DNA from: Propionibacteriaceae bacterium
Lineage (GTDB): Bacteria; Actinomycetota; Actinomycetes; Propionibacteriales; Propionibacteriaceae
Direction of reading: 5' to 3'
Assembly: GCA_027346035.1 (NCBI GenBank)
Contig: DAIESZ010000113.1
Location: 1-11,858, forward strand
Length of the DNA stretch: 11,858 nt
Shown here: one piece after another, positions 1 to 11,858 of the stretch
Layout: every line of letters begins with the position of its first letter
Numbering within the stretch: the stretch's first letter is position 1
Position numbers and translations under genes: made by a program
The notes under the pieces: model-generated
Database searches by the model: none
Told to the model about the DNA's origin: nothing
Seen by the model: the letters and a program-made list of their open reading frames with translations, nothing else

Positions 1-3537
<3,537 letters not shown>

Positions 3538-3550
3538 ACCCGACTCATCG

Positions 3551-3556
3551 CCTCCC
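3551..3556 (-). promoter_or_regulatory. Probable ribosome binding site of dnaE
   Basis: The minus strand reads GGGAGG here, 13 bases before the dnaE ATG at 3537. This spacing is longer than usual. An ATG at 3548-3546 is nearer but out of frame with dnaE, and its reading frame is not protein-like. I keep 3537 because the translated start runs straight into the conserved FVHLHNHTEYS block. Confidence 0.45.
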
Positions 3557-3597
3557 TGCTCCATCCCGGCGACGGCCGGGTGTCACGACGACTGCCC

Positions 3598-3603
3598 ACC
3601 TTA
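3598..3603 (-). promoter_or_regulatory. Candidate -10 element for dnaE
   Basis: The minus strand reads TAAGGT, a good match to the actinobacterial TANNNT -10 consensus. Transcription would start near 3591, giving a leader of roughly 54 bases. No recognisable -35 hexamer sits at the expected spacing. In such GC-rich DNA this is a plausible but unproven promoter. Confidence 0.35.
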
Positions 3604-3713
3604 GCCGCTGCGGCCGGCGTCCCCGGGGAACGGTCCGCGAGTGTTGCCGCGCCGCCACCACCGGGACGCGTGACGTGGCTGATCGAACGCGGACGGGCCG
3701 GCCCCCCGGCCGC

Positions 3714-3719
3714 TAGCGT
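3714..3719 (+). promoter_or_regulatory. Candidate -10 element for a leaderless hexosaminidase transcript
   Basis: TAGCGT fits TANNNT and ends exactly 7 bases before the GTG at 3727. Transcription would then begin at or next to the G of that GTG, the classic leaderless arrangement common in actinobacteria. There is no convincing Shine-Dalgarno sequence before the GTG, which agrees with this reading. No clear -35 hexamer is visible. Confidence 0.45.
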
Positions 3720-3726
3720 GGGCCAG

Positions 3727-5309
3727 GTGACCGATCACCCCAGCGCCACTCCCACCGCTCCCGCCGCTCACGGCCGGCTGGCCACGCTCATGCCGATGCC
3801 CCTGCTCGTCGAGGCGCGCGAGCGCGGACTCGTGCTCACCGGGCGTCCGGGGGCCCGGGGGGACGCCGCATGGCTGCAGCTCGCCGAGGACCTGCTGCGG
3901 CCGGGAACCGGCGTCCGACTCGACCCGGCCGACGATCCTGCGGTCGAGGTGCTCCGCGACCCCACCCTCGCCGCGGAGGCCTACCGATCGACGTCGACGG
4001 CCACCTGCGGATCGCGGCCGGCGACGTCGCCGGCCTGCGCCACGCGTGCCAGACGCTGCGCCAGCTGCTGCCCAACACGGCCGGACTGCCCGCCTCCCCC
4101 ACCGGGACCACGATGCTGATCCCCGGGTGTCACATCGAGGACGCCCCGCGCTTCGCGTGGCGCGGCGCGCACCTCGACGTCGCCCGGCACGTCATGCCGC
4201 TGCCCTGGCTGTTCCGCTTCATCGACGTGTTGGCGCTGCACCGGCTCAACGTGCTGCACCTGCACCTCACCGACGACCAGGGGTGGCGCTTCGACGTGCG
4301 CGCCTACCCCGACCTGACCCGCACCGGCGGATGGCGGCGTGAGACCCGCAACCCCGGGGAGCCCGAGGGGGACGCCACCCCGCACGGCGGCTTCTACACC
4401 CAGGACCAGCTGCGCAGCCTCGTGGCTCACGCCGCCTCCCGGGGCATCACGGTGGTGCCCGAGATCGACCTGCCGGGCCATGTGCGGGCGCTGCTGGCCG
4501 CCTATCCGGAGTTCGGCCTCGGCCGCAACCCGGTCGCGACGACCTTCGGCATCTTCCCCGAGGTGTTGCAGTTGCGCGACGACACCATGACGATGGTCGA
4601 GCAGATCTTCGCCGAGGTGCTCGACGTGTTCCCCTCACCGTGGATCCACATCGGGGGTGACGAATGTCCCCGCATGCAGTGGCGCGACGACCCGGTGAGC
4701 GCGCGGCTCGCCTCGGCCCGCGGGCTCTCGTCGGTCGACGAGCTGCAGCGCTGGTTCACCGGGCACCTGCACCGGTGGCTCACCGCTCACGGGCGCCGCG
4801 TCGTCGGATGGGACGAGATCCTCGACGACGGCCCGGTGCCGGACGCCGTGGTCATGGCATGGCGCGACGTGCGGTACGGGCTCGAGGCCCTGCGTCAGGG
4901 CAACGAGGTCGTCATGGCCCCCGGCCCGTTCACCTATTTCGACCGCTATCAGTCCGCCGACCCCGACGAGCCCCTGGGCCAGCCCGGACTGGTCACCTGG
5001 CAGGACGTCGTGTCCTACGATCCCACCGCCGGGATCCCCGCCGACCGGCTCGGCGGCCTGCTCGGCGTCCAGGGGCAGCTGTGGAGCGAGTACCTGCACA
5101 CTCCCCAGGAGGTCGAGTACATGGCGTTCCCCCGGCTGGCCCTGCTGGCCGAGGTGGGCTGGCGCGGTCGCGTCCTCGCCGAGGGCATCGAGCACCGGCT
5201 GGACGCGCACCTCGCCCGGCTCGGCGCCGCCGGGGTCGAATACCGTCCCCTCACCGGCCCGCGTCCGTGGCACCGAGGGGGTTCCGGACGCCGCCGGCGG
5301 CAGGGCTGA
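3727..5309 (+). CDS. Beta-N-acetylhexosaminidase, glycoside hydrolase family 20, frameshifted near the N-terminus
   Basis: Predicted to remove terminal beta-linked GlcNAc or GalNAc from oligosaccharides by substrate-assisted retaining catalysis. The start is GTG 3727, placed by the -10 box and by homology-like sequence from there on. An N-terminal GH20b domain (about residues 15-130) is followed by the catalytic TIM barrel. Barrel landmarks in order are RGAHLDVARH, LHLTDDQGWR, EIDLPGH, the catalytic pair D312-E313 in HIGGDECP (4659-4664), GWDEIL, MAWRD and QLWSEY. The frame changes near 3985-3987. Restoring one base gives a continuous protein of about 527 residues. Unshifted translation from GTG 3727 stops at 4117-4119 after 130 residues. 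No signal peptide or membrane segment is seen, so a cytoplasmic enzyme acting on imported or recycled sugars is likely. No transporter lies nearby. The family is certain. Whether the gene is functional depends on the frameshift. Confidence 0.85.
3979..3990 (+). other. Frameshift site in the hexosaminidase gene (apparent one-base loss)
   Basis: Up to TAC at 3982-3984 the protein-like frame has codons starting at positions such as 3979 (reading LAAEAY). From ATC at 3987-3989 the protein-like frame is one base back (IDVDGHLRIAAGDVAGL). The GH20b domain needs both halves joined as about AYR-IDVDG. This fits one base lost from a CGN codon at 3985-3986. A -1 ribosomal slip would give the same peptide, but no X-XXY-YYZ slippery heptamer is present. 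Confidence 0.85.
4113..4119 (+). promoter_or_regulatory. Overlapping restart/stop codons ATGCTGA within the hexosaminidase gene
   Basis: The unshifted N-terminal frame ends with TGA at 4117-4119. In the catalytic frame an ATG lies at 4113-4115, so the two overlap by 7 bases. It sits just before the first conserved barrel segment (CHIEDAPRFAWRGAHLD), with a weak GGGA at 4104-4107 upstream. Coupled reinitiation here could yield a catalytic barrel of about 398 residues without the GH20b domain. The sequence allows this; nothing shows it is used. Confidence 0.3.
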
Positions 5310-5315
5310 TCCGAG

Positions 5316-6212
5316 TCACCCGGGGCCGATGACCTCCCGGGCGTCGGCCACCGCGGCGAACGACTCCCCCAACGCGGTGCGGCGGGCCCGCGCCTCCCGA
5401 TCGGCGAGGCTCACGAGCTCCGCAGCCGCCCCGGCGTCGGCACCCTCGGCGAGGCACCGCAGATAGCGTTCCGCCACGACGCTGTCCTGCACCCGGCCGA
5501 GCGCGTCGGCCACCTCACGGAACGCCGAACCCCATGCCTCGGGGTTCCCCAGCGCCGCGAGCTTGGGCCGGGAGCCGCTGATCCCCTGTGATCCGAGGGC
5601 CTCGGCGACGTACCGCGCGGACTTCGCGACCCGCCGGGCGTGGTGCAGCCCCTCCAACTGGTCGGGAAGCGGCTCGAGGTCGGGGGCCAGACCCACCCGG
5701 TCCCACGCGTGCAGGGCGGCCCGGCACCGGGCGTGGGTGAGCTTGACCAGCCGGTCGGCCGGGGCCCGTTTCCACCCGTGGGCCATCCGGGCGTCGCCGA
5801 GGTCCTGCACCGCCGAGCGGATCGACGCGAACCGCCGCGAGCCGAAGTCGGCCTCGAGCTCGGCGCGGGCACGCTCCAGCTGGGCGTCGATGCTGGCACG
5901 GGTCAGCCCGGCCAGCTCGGCACTCGACGAGCCGGTACCGGCCTCGTCGAGCAGCCGCTGCTCCAGTACCTCGAGGTCTCGCACCTCACCGAGGGCGTGC
6001 GCGACCCACCGCAGCCCGTCGGCCACCGCCACCGTGTGGGCGCTGAGCGCCGGTCCCCAGACCCGCAGCACCGCCCGCAGCCGCCGGCTGGTGACCCGCA
6101 TCCGGTGCACCGCGTCCGGCTCCCGGAGCAGCGCCGGGGACTCGTTCTCAAGCCAGGCATGGGCCAGCTCGGCGAGACATGCCCGCACCACCTCCGTGGA
6201 GGTTCTGACCAT
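5316..6212 (-). CDS. CHAD-domain protein, predicted inorganic-polyphosphate binder
   Basis: A 298-residue, almost entirely helical, arginine- and alanine-rich protein with two diagnostic CHAD repeats. The first has H36 xx R39 xxx R43 xx R46 (VHRMRVTSRRLR). The second has H190 xx R193 xxx K197 xx R200-Y201. CHAD (conserved histidine alpha-helical domain) proteins are known to bind polyphosphate through this basic surface, and some associate with polyphosphate granules. No CYTH (triphosphate tunnel) domain is fused here, unlike many relatives, and there is no signal peptide or membrane segment. The start is ATG 6212, chosen because AGGTGG lies 6 bases upstream and the CHAD sequence begins directly after it. 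A longer in-frame start at 6326 would overlap gltD by 91 bases and only adds residues shadowing gltD. The gene follows gltD by 23 bases in the same direction, so cotranscription with gltBD is likely. The cellular role is inferred from the domain only. Confidence 0.88.
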   Translation of the reverse strand: MVRTSTEVVRACLAELAHAWLENESPALLREPDAVHRMRVTSRRLRAVLRVWGPALSAHTVAVADGLRWVAHALGEVRDLEVLEQRLLDEAGTGSSSAELAGLTRASIDAQLERARAELEADFGSRRFASIRSAVQDLGDARMAHGWKRAPADRLVKLTHARCRAALHAWDRVGLAPDLEPLPDQLEGLHHARRVAKSARYVAEALGSQGISGSRPKLAALGNPEAWGSAFREVADALGRVQDSVVAERYLRCLAEGADAGAAAELVSLADREARARRTALGESFAAVADAREVIGPG

Positions 6213-6218
6213 GGCCAC

Positions 6219-6224
6219 CCACCT
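6219..6224 (-). promoter_or_regulatory. Ribosome binding site of the CHAD gene
   Basis: The minus strand reads AGGTGG, 6 bases before ATG 6212 and inside the 23-base gap after the gltD stop. It decides the start codon in favour of 6212 over the longer alternative and supports translation from a polycistronic gltBD message. Confidence 0.65.
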
Positions 6225-6235
6225 GTCCGTGACCG

Positions 6236-7702
6236 CTACACGGTCATCTGGCGCACCCCGGGACCGGTCGGTCGGGACAGGTCGCTCGGCTTGTCGTTGA
6301 GGAAGGCGTCGACTCCGTGAGCGCACCCGCGGCCCTCGGCGATCGCCCAGACGATCAGCGACTGCCCGCGCCCGGCGTCCCCGCAGGCGAACACGCCGGG
6401 GACCGAGGTCTGGAAGGTGTCGTCACGCACGATGTTGCCGCGCGCGTCGAGGTCGACGCCGAGCTGGGCGACGACCCCGTCCTTCTCGGGACCGACGAAG
6501 CCCATGGCAAGCAGGACGAGCTGAGCCGTCAGGTCGCGCTCGCTGCCCTCGGCCGGCACGAAGCGGCCGTTCTCGAACGTCACCTCGGTGAGCCGCAGCC
6601 CCGCGACGTTGCCCTGCCCGTCGTCGACGAACTCGCTCGTGTTCACCGCATACAGCCGCTCACCGCCCTCCTCGTGAGCCGAGGAGATCCGATAGATCAT
6701 CGGGTAGGTGGGCCACGGCTGGTGCGAGGGGCGCGCCTCCGGAGGCTTCGGCAGGATCTCGAGCTGGGTGATCGACCGGGCACCCTGACGGATCGCGGTG
6801 CCGAGGCAGTCGGCGCCGGTGTCGCCGCCGCCGATGATCACGACGTCCTTGCCGGCGGCGGTGATCTGGTCGGGCACCTCACCGGTCAGCGCGCGGGTCG
6901 CCTGCGGCAGGTACTCCATCGCCTGATGGATGCCGCGGAGCGCGCGTCCGGGAACCGGCAGGTCACGCGGGATCGTCGACCCGATGGCCAGCACCACGGC
7001 GTCGAACCGCTCGCGCAACTGCTGGCCGGTGATGTCTGCGCCGATGGCCGTGTCCGGCTTGAACACGGTGCCCTCGAGGCTCATCTGCTTGAGCCGCCGG
7101 TCGAGCACCGACTTCTCCATCTTGAAGTTGGGGATGCCGTAGCGCAGCAGCCCGCCGATCGCGTCGTCACGCTCGTAGACGACCACGGTGTGACCGGCCC
7201 GGGTGAGTTGCTGGGCGACCGCCAGTCCGGCCGGTCCCGAGCCGACGACGGCGACCGTCTTCAGCGTGTGGTACGAGGGCACCCACGGCGTGACCCGCAG
7301 GTCGTCCCAGGCCTTGTCGATGATCGCGACCTCGACGTTCTTGATCGTCACCGGGTCGCGGTTGATGCCGACGACGCAGGACGTCTCGCAGGGGGCCGGG
7401 CACAACCGCCCCGTGAATTCTGGAAAGTTGTTGGTGGCGTGCAACCGGTCGAGCGCGCCGCGCCAGTCGTCGCGCCAGATGAGGTCGTTCCACTCGGGGA
7501 TGAGGTTCCCCAGGGGGCATCCGGTGTGGCAGAACGGGATGCCGCAGTCCATGCAGCGTCCGGCCTGGTCCTGGATGATCGGCAGCACCGCGCGCCCCGG
7601 ACCGCCGGGGTAGACCTCATTCCAGTCGTGCACCCGCTCCTCGACCGGACGCCGCTCGGCGACCTGTCGGGGGGTGGTCATGAAGCCCTTGGGATCAGCC
7701 AT
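6236..7702 (-). CDS. gltD: Glutamate synthase (NADPH) small subunit
   Basis: The beta subunit of GOGAT. It oxidises NADPH at FAD and passes electrons through iron-sulfur clusters to the large subunit, where 2-oxoglutarate and ammonia from glutamine become glutamate. The protein has 488 residues, normal for GltD. The N-terminal cluster region has C50, C53, C58 and C62 (CxxCxxxxCxxxC), followed by C101, C105 and C109. The FAD-binding Rossmann motif is [10 protein letters not shown] at 152-161, with the GGLLRYGIP segment after it. The NADPH-binding motif is GGGDTGAD at 291-298. The C-terminal FAD closure is the [12 protein letters not shown] segment. The start is ATG 7702, which overlaps the end of gltB by 8 bases, with GGAGG (7713-7709) 6 bases upstream inside the gltB coding sequence. 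This predicts translational coupling and balanced subunit supply. All key residues appear present. Confidence 0.97.
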   Translation of the reverse strand: MADPKGFMTTPRQVAERRPVEERVHDWNEVYPGGPGRAVLPIIQDQAGRCMDCGIPFCHTGCPLGNLIPEWNDLIWRDDWRGALDRLHATNNFPEFTGRLCPAPCETSCVVGINRDPVTIKNVEVAIIDKAWDDLRVTPWVPSYHTLKTVAVVGSGPAGLAVAQQLTRAGHTVVVYERDDAIGGLLRYGIPNFKMEKSVLDRRLKQMSLEGTVFKPDTAIGADITGQQLRERFDAVVLAIGSTIPRDLPVPGRALRGIHQAMEYLPQATRALTGEVPDQITAAGKDVVIIGGGDTGADCLGTAIRQGARSITQLEILPKPPEARPSHQPWPTYPMIYRISSAHEEGGERLYAVNTSEFVDDGQGNVAGLRLTEVTFENGRFVPAEGSERDLTAQLVLLAMGFVGPEKDGVVAQLGVDLDARGNIVRDDTFQTSVPGVFACGDAGRGQSLIVWAIAEGRGCAHGVDAFLNDKPSDLSRPTGPGVRQMTV

Positions 7703-10700
7703 GTGCAGCCTCCATCATCAGGTCGGTCATCTGCTTCTCGTGCAGGCCCAGGGCGATGGCATTCTCCCGGGCGCTGATGACCCGGGCGTAGTCGCGCGGC
7801 AGCAGCTTGGTGAAACGGGACCCCAGGTCGCCCTGGTCGAGCAGCGCGGTGGCCCGGGTCGACCCGGTCTCGTCACGGTGCAGCGTGATCAGCTCGGTGA
7901 GCCGTTCGATGTCGGCCGACGACAGCTCGACGGCGTCGACCATCTCGGTGTTGAGGCGGGTGTGGTCGAGATCGAGGATGTAGGCGACGCCACCGGACAT
8001 GCCGGCGCCGACGTTGCGGCCGGTCGGGCCGAGGATGGCCACTTCTCCGCCGGTCATGTACTCGCACGCGTGGTCGCCGACACCCTCGACGACCGCGACC
8101 GCACCCGAGTTGCGGACGCAGAACCGCTCGCCGACGATGCCGCGCAGCAGCATCGTGCCGCTGGTCGCGCCGTAGCCGATGACGTTGCCCGCGATGATCT
8201 GGTCCTCGGCGCGGAAGGGGCTCGCCTCATGCGGCCGGACGATGAGGCGTCCGCCCGACAGGCCCTTGCCGAGATAGTCATTGGCGTCGCCGACGAGCCG
8301 CAGGGTGATGCCCCGCGGCACGAACGCCCCGAAGCTCTGGCCCGCGGTGCCGTTGAGGGTGAAGTCGATCGTGTCGTCGGCGTAACCCTCGCCCCGGGTG
8401 GTCGTGGTCACCCGGTGTCCGAGCATGGTGCCGACGGTCCTGTCGACGTTGCGCACCGGGACCGACTCGACGATCCGCTCGCCGCGCTCGAGAGCCGGTG
8501 CCGCCAACTCGATCAGCCTGACGTCGAGCTTGGCGCCCAGGCCGTGATCCTGCGCCACGGTGTGGTGCATCGGGGTGCCCTCGGGCAGCGCGACCCGGTG
8601 CAGGATCGGGCTGAGGTCGAGGCCCTGGGCCTTCCAGTGGTCGACCGCCTTTCGGGTGTCGAGCACCTCGGTATGCCCGACGGCCTCCTCGATGCTGCGG
8701 AATCCGAGCTCGGCCAGCAGCTCGCGGACCTCCTCGGCGATGAACATCATGAAGTTGACGACGTGCTCGGCCTGGCCGTGGTACTTGGCCCGCAGTTCCG
8801 GGTTCTGCGTCGCCACGCCGACCGGACAGGTGTCCTTGTGGCAGACGCGCATCATGATGCACCCGCTGACGACGAGCGCGGTCGTGGCGAAGCCGAACTC
8901 CTCCGCGCCGAGCAGCGCCGCGACGACCACGTCACGGCCGGTCTTGAGCTGGCCGTCGCACTGGACGACGATGCGGTCGCGCAGCCCGTTGAGCAGCAGC
9001 GTCTGCTGGGTCTCCGCGAGGCCGAGTTCCCAGGGGCCGCCCGCGTGCTTCAACGAGGTGAGCGGCGCCGCCCCGGTGCCGCCGTCGTGGCCGGAGATCA
9101 ACACGACGTCGGCCTTGGCCTTCGAGACCCCGGCCGCGACCGTACCCACCCCGACCTCGGCCACGAGCTTGACGTGCACCCGGGCCGTCGGGTTGGCGCA
9201 CTTGAGGTCGTGGATCAACTGCTTGAGATCCTCGATCGAGTAGATGTCGTGGTGCGGGGGCGGCGAGATGAGGCCGACACCGGGGGTCGAGTGGCGGGTC
9301 CGGGCGACCCACGGGTAGACCTTCGACCCGGGGAGCTGGCCGCCCTCACCGGGCTTGGCCCCCTGGGCCATCTTGATCTGGATGTCGTCGGCGTTGGCGA
9401 GGTATTCGGACGTGACGCCGAACCGGCCCGAGGCCACCTGCTTGATCGCGCTGCGGAGGCGTGGGTCGTAGAGCCGTTCGCGGTCCTCGCCGCCCTCCCC
9501 GGTGTTCGACTTGGCGCCGATGGAGTTCATGGCGATCGCGAGGGTCTCGTGAGCCTCCTGGGAGATCGAGCCGTAGCTCATCGCGCCCGTCGAGAACCGC
9601 TTGACGATCTCGCTGGCGGGTTCGACCTCCTCGATCGGAATGCTCGGCCGGTCGGACCGGAAGTCGAGCAGCGCCCGCAGCGTCATCAGCCGCTCGGAGT
9701 TCTCGTTGATCCGTGACGTGTACTGCTTGAAAATGTCGTAACGCCCGGTGGCGGTCGCATGCTGGAGCCGGAACACGCTCTCGGGGTCGAACAGGTGTTC
9801 CTCCCCCTCACGACGCCACTGGTACTCCCCGCCGACGGCCAAGGTGCGGTGCGGCAGCGCGATCCGGCTGGCCGGGTAGGCGCGGGCATGCCGCTGGCGG
9901 ATCGTCTCGGCGAGTTCGTCGAGCCCGATGCCCCCGATCTTGCTGGCGGTGCCGGTGAAGAACTCGTCGACGAACTCCCTGGACAGGCCGATGGCCTCGA
10001 AGATCTGCGCGCCGGTGTACGACTGCAGGGTCGAGACACCCATCTTGCTCATGACCTTGAGGATGCCCTTGCCGAGCCCCTTGACCACGTTCTTGATGGC
10101 CCGCTCGGGTGCCACCGACACGTAGAGCTCGTTGCGGGCCATGTCCTCGGCGGACTCGAACATGAGGTACGGGTTGAGCGCGGCCGCACCATAGCCGATG
10201 AGCAGTGCGGCATGGTGCACCTCACGCACGTCGCCGGCCTCGACGACCAGACCGACCTGGGTGCGGCTCTTCTGCCGCACGAGGTGATGGTGGATGGCCG
10301 AGGTGAGCAGCAGCGACGGGATCGGGGCGCGGTCGGCGTCGGAATGCCGGTCGGACAGCACGATCGTCCGGGCTCCCCCGGCGATGGCCTCGGACACCTC
10401 GGCACGGATCTCGTCGAGACGCTGCCGCAGCGCCGCACCGCCCCCGGCGACCTGGTAGAGCCCCCGCACGAGGTGGGTGGCATAGCCCGGCTGGTCGCCG
10501 TCACGGTTGATGTGCACGATCCGGGAGAGTTCCTCGTTGGTGAGGATCGGATACGGGATCTCGAGCTGACGGCACGACTCGGGGCCGGCGGTGAGCAGGT
10601 TGACCTCCGGGCCGATGGATCCGGCGAGCGAGGTGACCAGTTCCTCCCGGATCGAGTCGAGCGGCGGGTTGGTCACCTGGGCGAACAGCTGGGCGAAGTA

Positions 10701-11858
10701 GTCGAACAGCGGCCGCGGCCGGTCGCTCAGCACGGCGATCGGCGTGTCGGTGCCCATCGACCCGATGACCTCGGCGCCGGTGTTGGCCATCGGCGCGACA
10801 AGCAGACGCAGGTCCTCGTGGCTGTACCCGAACACCTGCTGGCGGCGGGTGACCGAGGCGTGGCTGTGCACGACGTGCACCCGCTCGGGCAGGTCGTCGA
10901 GGGTGATCTTGTTCTTCAGCCACTCGGCGTACGGCTGCTCGGCAGCGAGCCCCGCCTTGATCTCGTCGTCGTCGATGATCCGGTGCCTGGCCGTGTCGAC
11001 GAGGAACATCCGTCCGGGCTGCAGGCGTCCCTTCTGGACGACGTCCTGCGGCTCGATCGGCAGCACGCCCGCCTCGGAGGCGAACACGACGAGTCCGTCG
11101 TTGGTGACCCAGTACCGCGCAGGACGCAGTCCGTTGCGGTCGAGGACGCCGCCGATCAGGGTGCCGTCCGTGAACGTGACGCTGGCCGGCCCGTCCCACG
11201 GCTCCATGATCGAGGCGTGGAACTCGTAGAAGGCACGCCGCTCCGGGTCCATGCCGACGTTCTTCTGCCACGCCTCGGGAATCATCATGAGCACCGCGTG
11301 CGGCAGCGTCCGGCCCCCCAGGTGCAGCAGTTCGAGCACCTCGTCGAACGACGCGGAGTCGGATCCGCCGGGTGTGCAGATCGGGAAGATCCGTCGGAGG
11401 TCGCCGGGGATGAGGTCGCTCTGCAGCAGCGCCTCGCGGGCCCGCATCCAGTTGCGGTTGCCCATCACCGTGTTGATCTCGCCGTTGTGAGCCATCATCC
11501 GGTACGGATGGGCGAGTTCCCAGGCAGGGAAGGTGTTGGTCGAGAACCGGGAGTGCACGAGCGCGAGCGCGGAACGGAACTGCTCGTGGTGCAGGTCGGG
11601 GAACACCTCCTCCAGCTGGTCGGTGGTGAGCATTCCCTTGTAGACCATCGTGCGGGAGGACAGCGACTGGAAGTAGACGCCCACCTCGTTCTGCACGCGA
11701 CGGCGCAGCACGAAGGTGATCCGGTCGAGGTCGACGCCGGAGCGGCCGTCGCGGGAGGTCACGACCAGCTGCGAGAAGTGCGGCATGACCGCCAACGAGA
11801 TCGGGCTCAGCGTGTCGGTGCGCACCGGCACCTCGCGCCAGCCCAGGACGGTGAGACC
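7695..11858 (-). CDS. gltB: Glutamate synthase (NADPH) large subunit, N-terminus beyond window
   Basis: The alpha subunit of GOGAT. It releases ammonia from glutamine, channels it to the FMN site and forms glutamate from 2-oxoglutarate. 1387 codons plus a TGA are present and the frame is open to the right edge ([12 protein letters not shown]). GltB is usually about 1500 residues, so roughly 110-150 residues are missing, including the N-terminal catalytic cysteine. Domains in order: the rest of the class II amidotransferase (about 11858-10900, with the HNGEINT and [10 protein letters not shown] segments); the central linker domain; the FMN synthase domain (about 9700-8540, with [10 protein letters not shown] and the [10 protein letters not shown] loop); and the C-terminal GXGXG beta-helix (about 8480-7900, with GKGLSGGR). 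Three cysteines at 8861-8859, 8843-8841 and 8828-8826 form the C-x5-C-x4-C site of the [3Fe-4S] cluster. A GTG at 11831 is internal, not the start. The gene overlaps gltD by 8 bases. Its promoter is outside the window. Confidence 0.97.
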   Translation of the reverse strand, partial: GLTVLGWREVPVRTDTLSPISLAVMPHFSQLVVTSRDGRSGVDLDRITFVLRRRVQNEVGVYFQSLSSRTMVYKGMLTTDQLEEVFPDLHHEQFRSALALVHSRFSTNTFPAWELAHPYRMMAHNGEINTVMGNRNWMRAREALLQSDLIPGDLRRIFPICTPGGSDSASFDEVLELLHLGGRTLPHAVLMMIPEAWQKNVGMDPERRAFYEFHASIMEPWDGPASVTFTDGTLIGGVLDRNGLRPARYWVTNDGLVVFASEAGVLPIEPQDVVQKGRLQPGRMFLVDTARHRIIDDDEIKAGLAAEQPYAEWLKNKITLDDLPERVHVVHSHASVTRRQQVFGYSHEDLRLLVAPMANTGAEVIGSMGTDTPIAVLSDRPRPLFDYFAQLFAQVTNPPLDSIREELVTSLAGSIGPEVNLLTAGPESCRQLEIPYPILTNEELSRIVHINRDGDQPGYATHLVRGLYQVAGGGAALRQRLDEIRAEVSEAIAGGARTIVLSDRHSDADRAPIPSLLLTSAIHHHLVRQKSRTQVGLVVEAGDVREVHHAALLIGYGAAALNPYLMFESAEDMARNELYVSVAPERAIKNVVKGLGKGILKVMSKMGVSTLQSYTGAQIFEAIGLSREFVDEFFTGTASKIGGIGLDELAETIRQRHARAYPASRIALPHRTLAVGGEYQWRREGEEHLFDPESVFRLQHATATGRYDIFKQYTSRINENSERLMTLRALLDFRSDRPSIPIEEVEPASEIVKRFSTGAMSYGSISQEAHETLAIAMNSIGAKSNTGEGGEDRERLYDPRLRSAIKQVASGRFGVTSEYLANADDIQIKMAQGAKPGEGGQLPGSKVYPWVARTRHSTPGVGLISPPPHHDIYSIEDLKQLIHDLKCANPTARVHVKLVAEVGVGTVAAGVSKAKADVVLISGHDGGTGAAPLTSLKHAGGPWELGLAETQQTLLLNGLRDRIVVQCDGQLKTGRDVVVAALLGAEEFGFATTALVVSGCIMMRVCHKDTCPVGVATQNPELRAKYHGQAEHVVNFMMFIAEEVRELLAELGFRSIEEAVGHTEVLDTRKAVDHWKAQGLDLSPILHRVALPEGTPMHHTVAQDHGLGAKLDVRLIELAAPALERGERIVESVPVRNVDRTVGTMLGHRVTTTTRGEGYADDTIDFTLNGTAGQSFGAFVPRGITLRLVGDANDYLGKGLSGGRLIVRPHEASPFRAEDQIIAGNVIGYGATSGTMLLRGIVGERFCVRNSGAVAVVEGVGDHACEYMTGGEVAILGPTGRNVGAGMSGGVAYILDLDHTRLNTEMVDAVELSSADIERLTELITLHRDETGSTRATALLDQGDLGSRFTKLLPRDYARVISARENAIALGLHEKQMTDLMMEAAHG
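7709..7713 (-). promoter_or_regulatory. Ribosome binding site of gltD, inside gltB
   Basis: The minus strand reads GGAGG, 6 bases before ATG 7702 and within the last codons of gltB. It gives gltD its own initiation signal while the 8-base gene overlap couples it to gltB translation. Confidence 0.7.

Noticed and set aside
3683..3698. Possible LexA (SOS) box upstream of dnaE
   Set aside because: Only the half-site TCGAAC is present. After 4 bases the second half reads ACGGGC instead of GTTCGA, so it does not match the actinobacterial palindrome.
5290..5301. Perfect 12-base palindrome GCCGCCGGCGGC near the end of the hexosaminidase gene
   Set aside because: It lies inside the coding sequence, has no loop and no following T-run, and such G/C palindromes are expected by chance in this composition.
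6190..6203. Inverted repeat ACCTCC-GT-GGAGGT near the CHAD start
   Set aside because: It falls in codons 4-8 of the CHAD gene. The usable stem is only 5 base pairs with a 4-base loop and no T-run, so it is not a terminator.
6213..6326. Longer CHAD start at 6326 adding 38 residues
   Set aside because: It would overlap gltD by 91 bases, and the extra residues are an arginine- and proline-rich shadow of gltD. The ATG at 6212 has a good Shine-Dalgarno and begins the CHAD domain directly.
7674..9716. 680-codon open frame on the plus strand opposite gltB
   Set aside because: Same cause: a stop-poor antisense frame of a GC-rich gene, with no recognisable domain and no plausible ribosome binding site.
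11829..11831. GTG at 11831 as the start of gltB
   Set aside because: The frame stays open to the window edge with typical GltB sequence upstream (LGWREVPV), and the amidotransferase domain would lack its N-terminal catalytic cysteine. The true start lies outside the window.

Overview
The window comes from a strongly GC-rich bacterium, almost certainly an actinomycete (Actinomycetota). The grounds are third-codon-position GC bias in every gene, a DnaE of the mycobacterial DnaE1 type, and a promoter/GTG arrangement typical of leaderless actinobacterial transcripts. I cannot name the genus from sequence alone. All five genes are recognisable. Most of the window is conserved housekeeping sequence, and I see no mobile element, CRISPR array, tRNA or rRNA.

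Layout. Minus strand, 1-3537: dnaE, the replicative DNA polymerase III alpha subunit, complete at its start and cut by the left window edge within the last few codons. Then a 189-base divergent intergenic region with a candidate promoter on each strand. Plus strand, 3727-5309: a family 20 beta-N-acetylhexosaminidase whose reading frame is broken by an apparent one-base loss near 3985-3987. The first ~86 codons are in one frame and the rest, including the whole catalytic barrel, is in another. Minus strand, 5316-6212: a CHAD-domain protein (predicted polyphosphate binder), whose stop lies 6 bases from the stop of the convergent hexosaminidase. Minus strand, 6236-7702: gltD. Minus strand, 7695-11858: gltB, running off the right edge, so its N-terminal catalytic cysteine is not in the window.

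How they work together. GltB and GltD form NADPH-dependent glutamate synthase (GOGAT), which makes two glutamates from glutamine and 2-oxoglutarate. gltB and gltD overlap by 8 bases and are surely cotranscribed. The CHAD gene starts 23 bases after gltD with its own good ribosome binding site, so it is probably the third gene of the same operon. dnaE and the hexosaminidase look like independent divergent units.

The points most worth a second look are the hexosaminidase frameshift, with a possible stop/restart junction at 4113-4119, and the CHAD gene attached to a nitrogen-assimilation operon. I found no convincing evidence of a wholly new system here.
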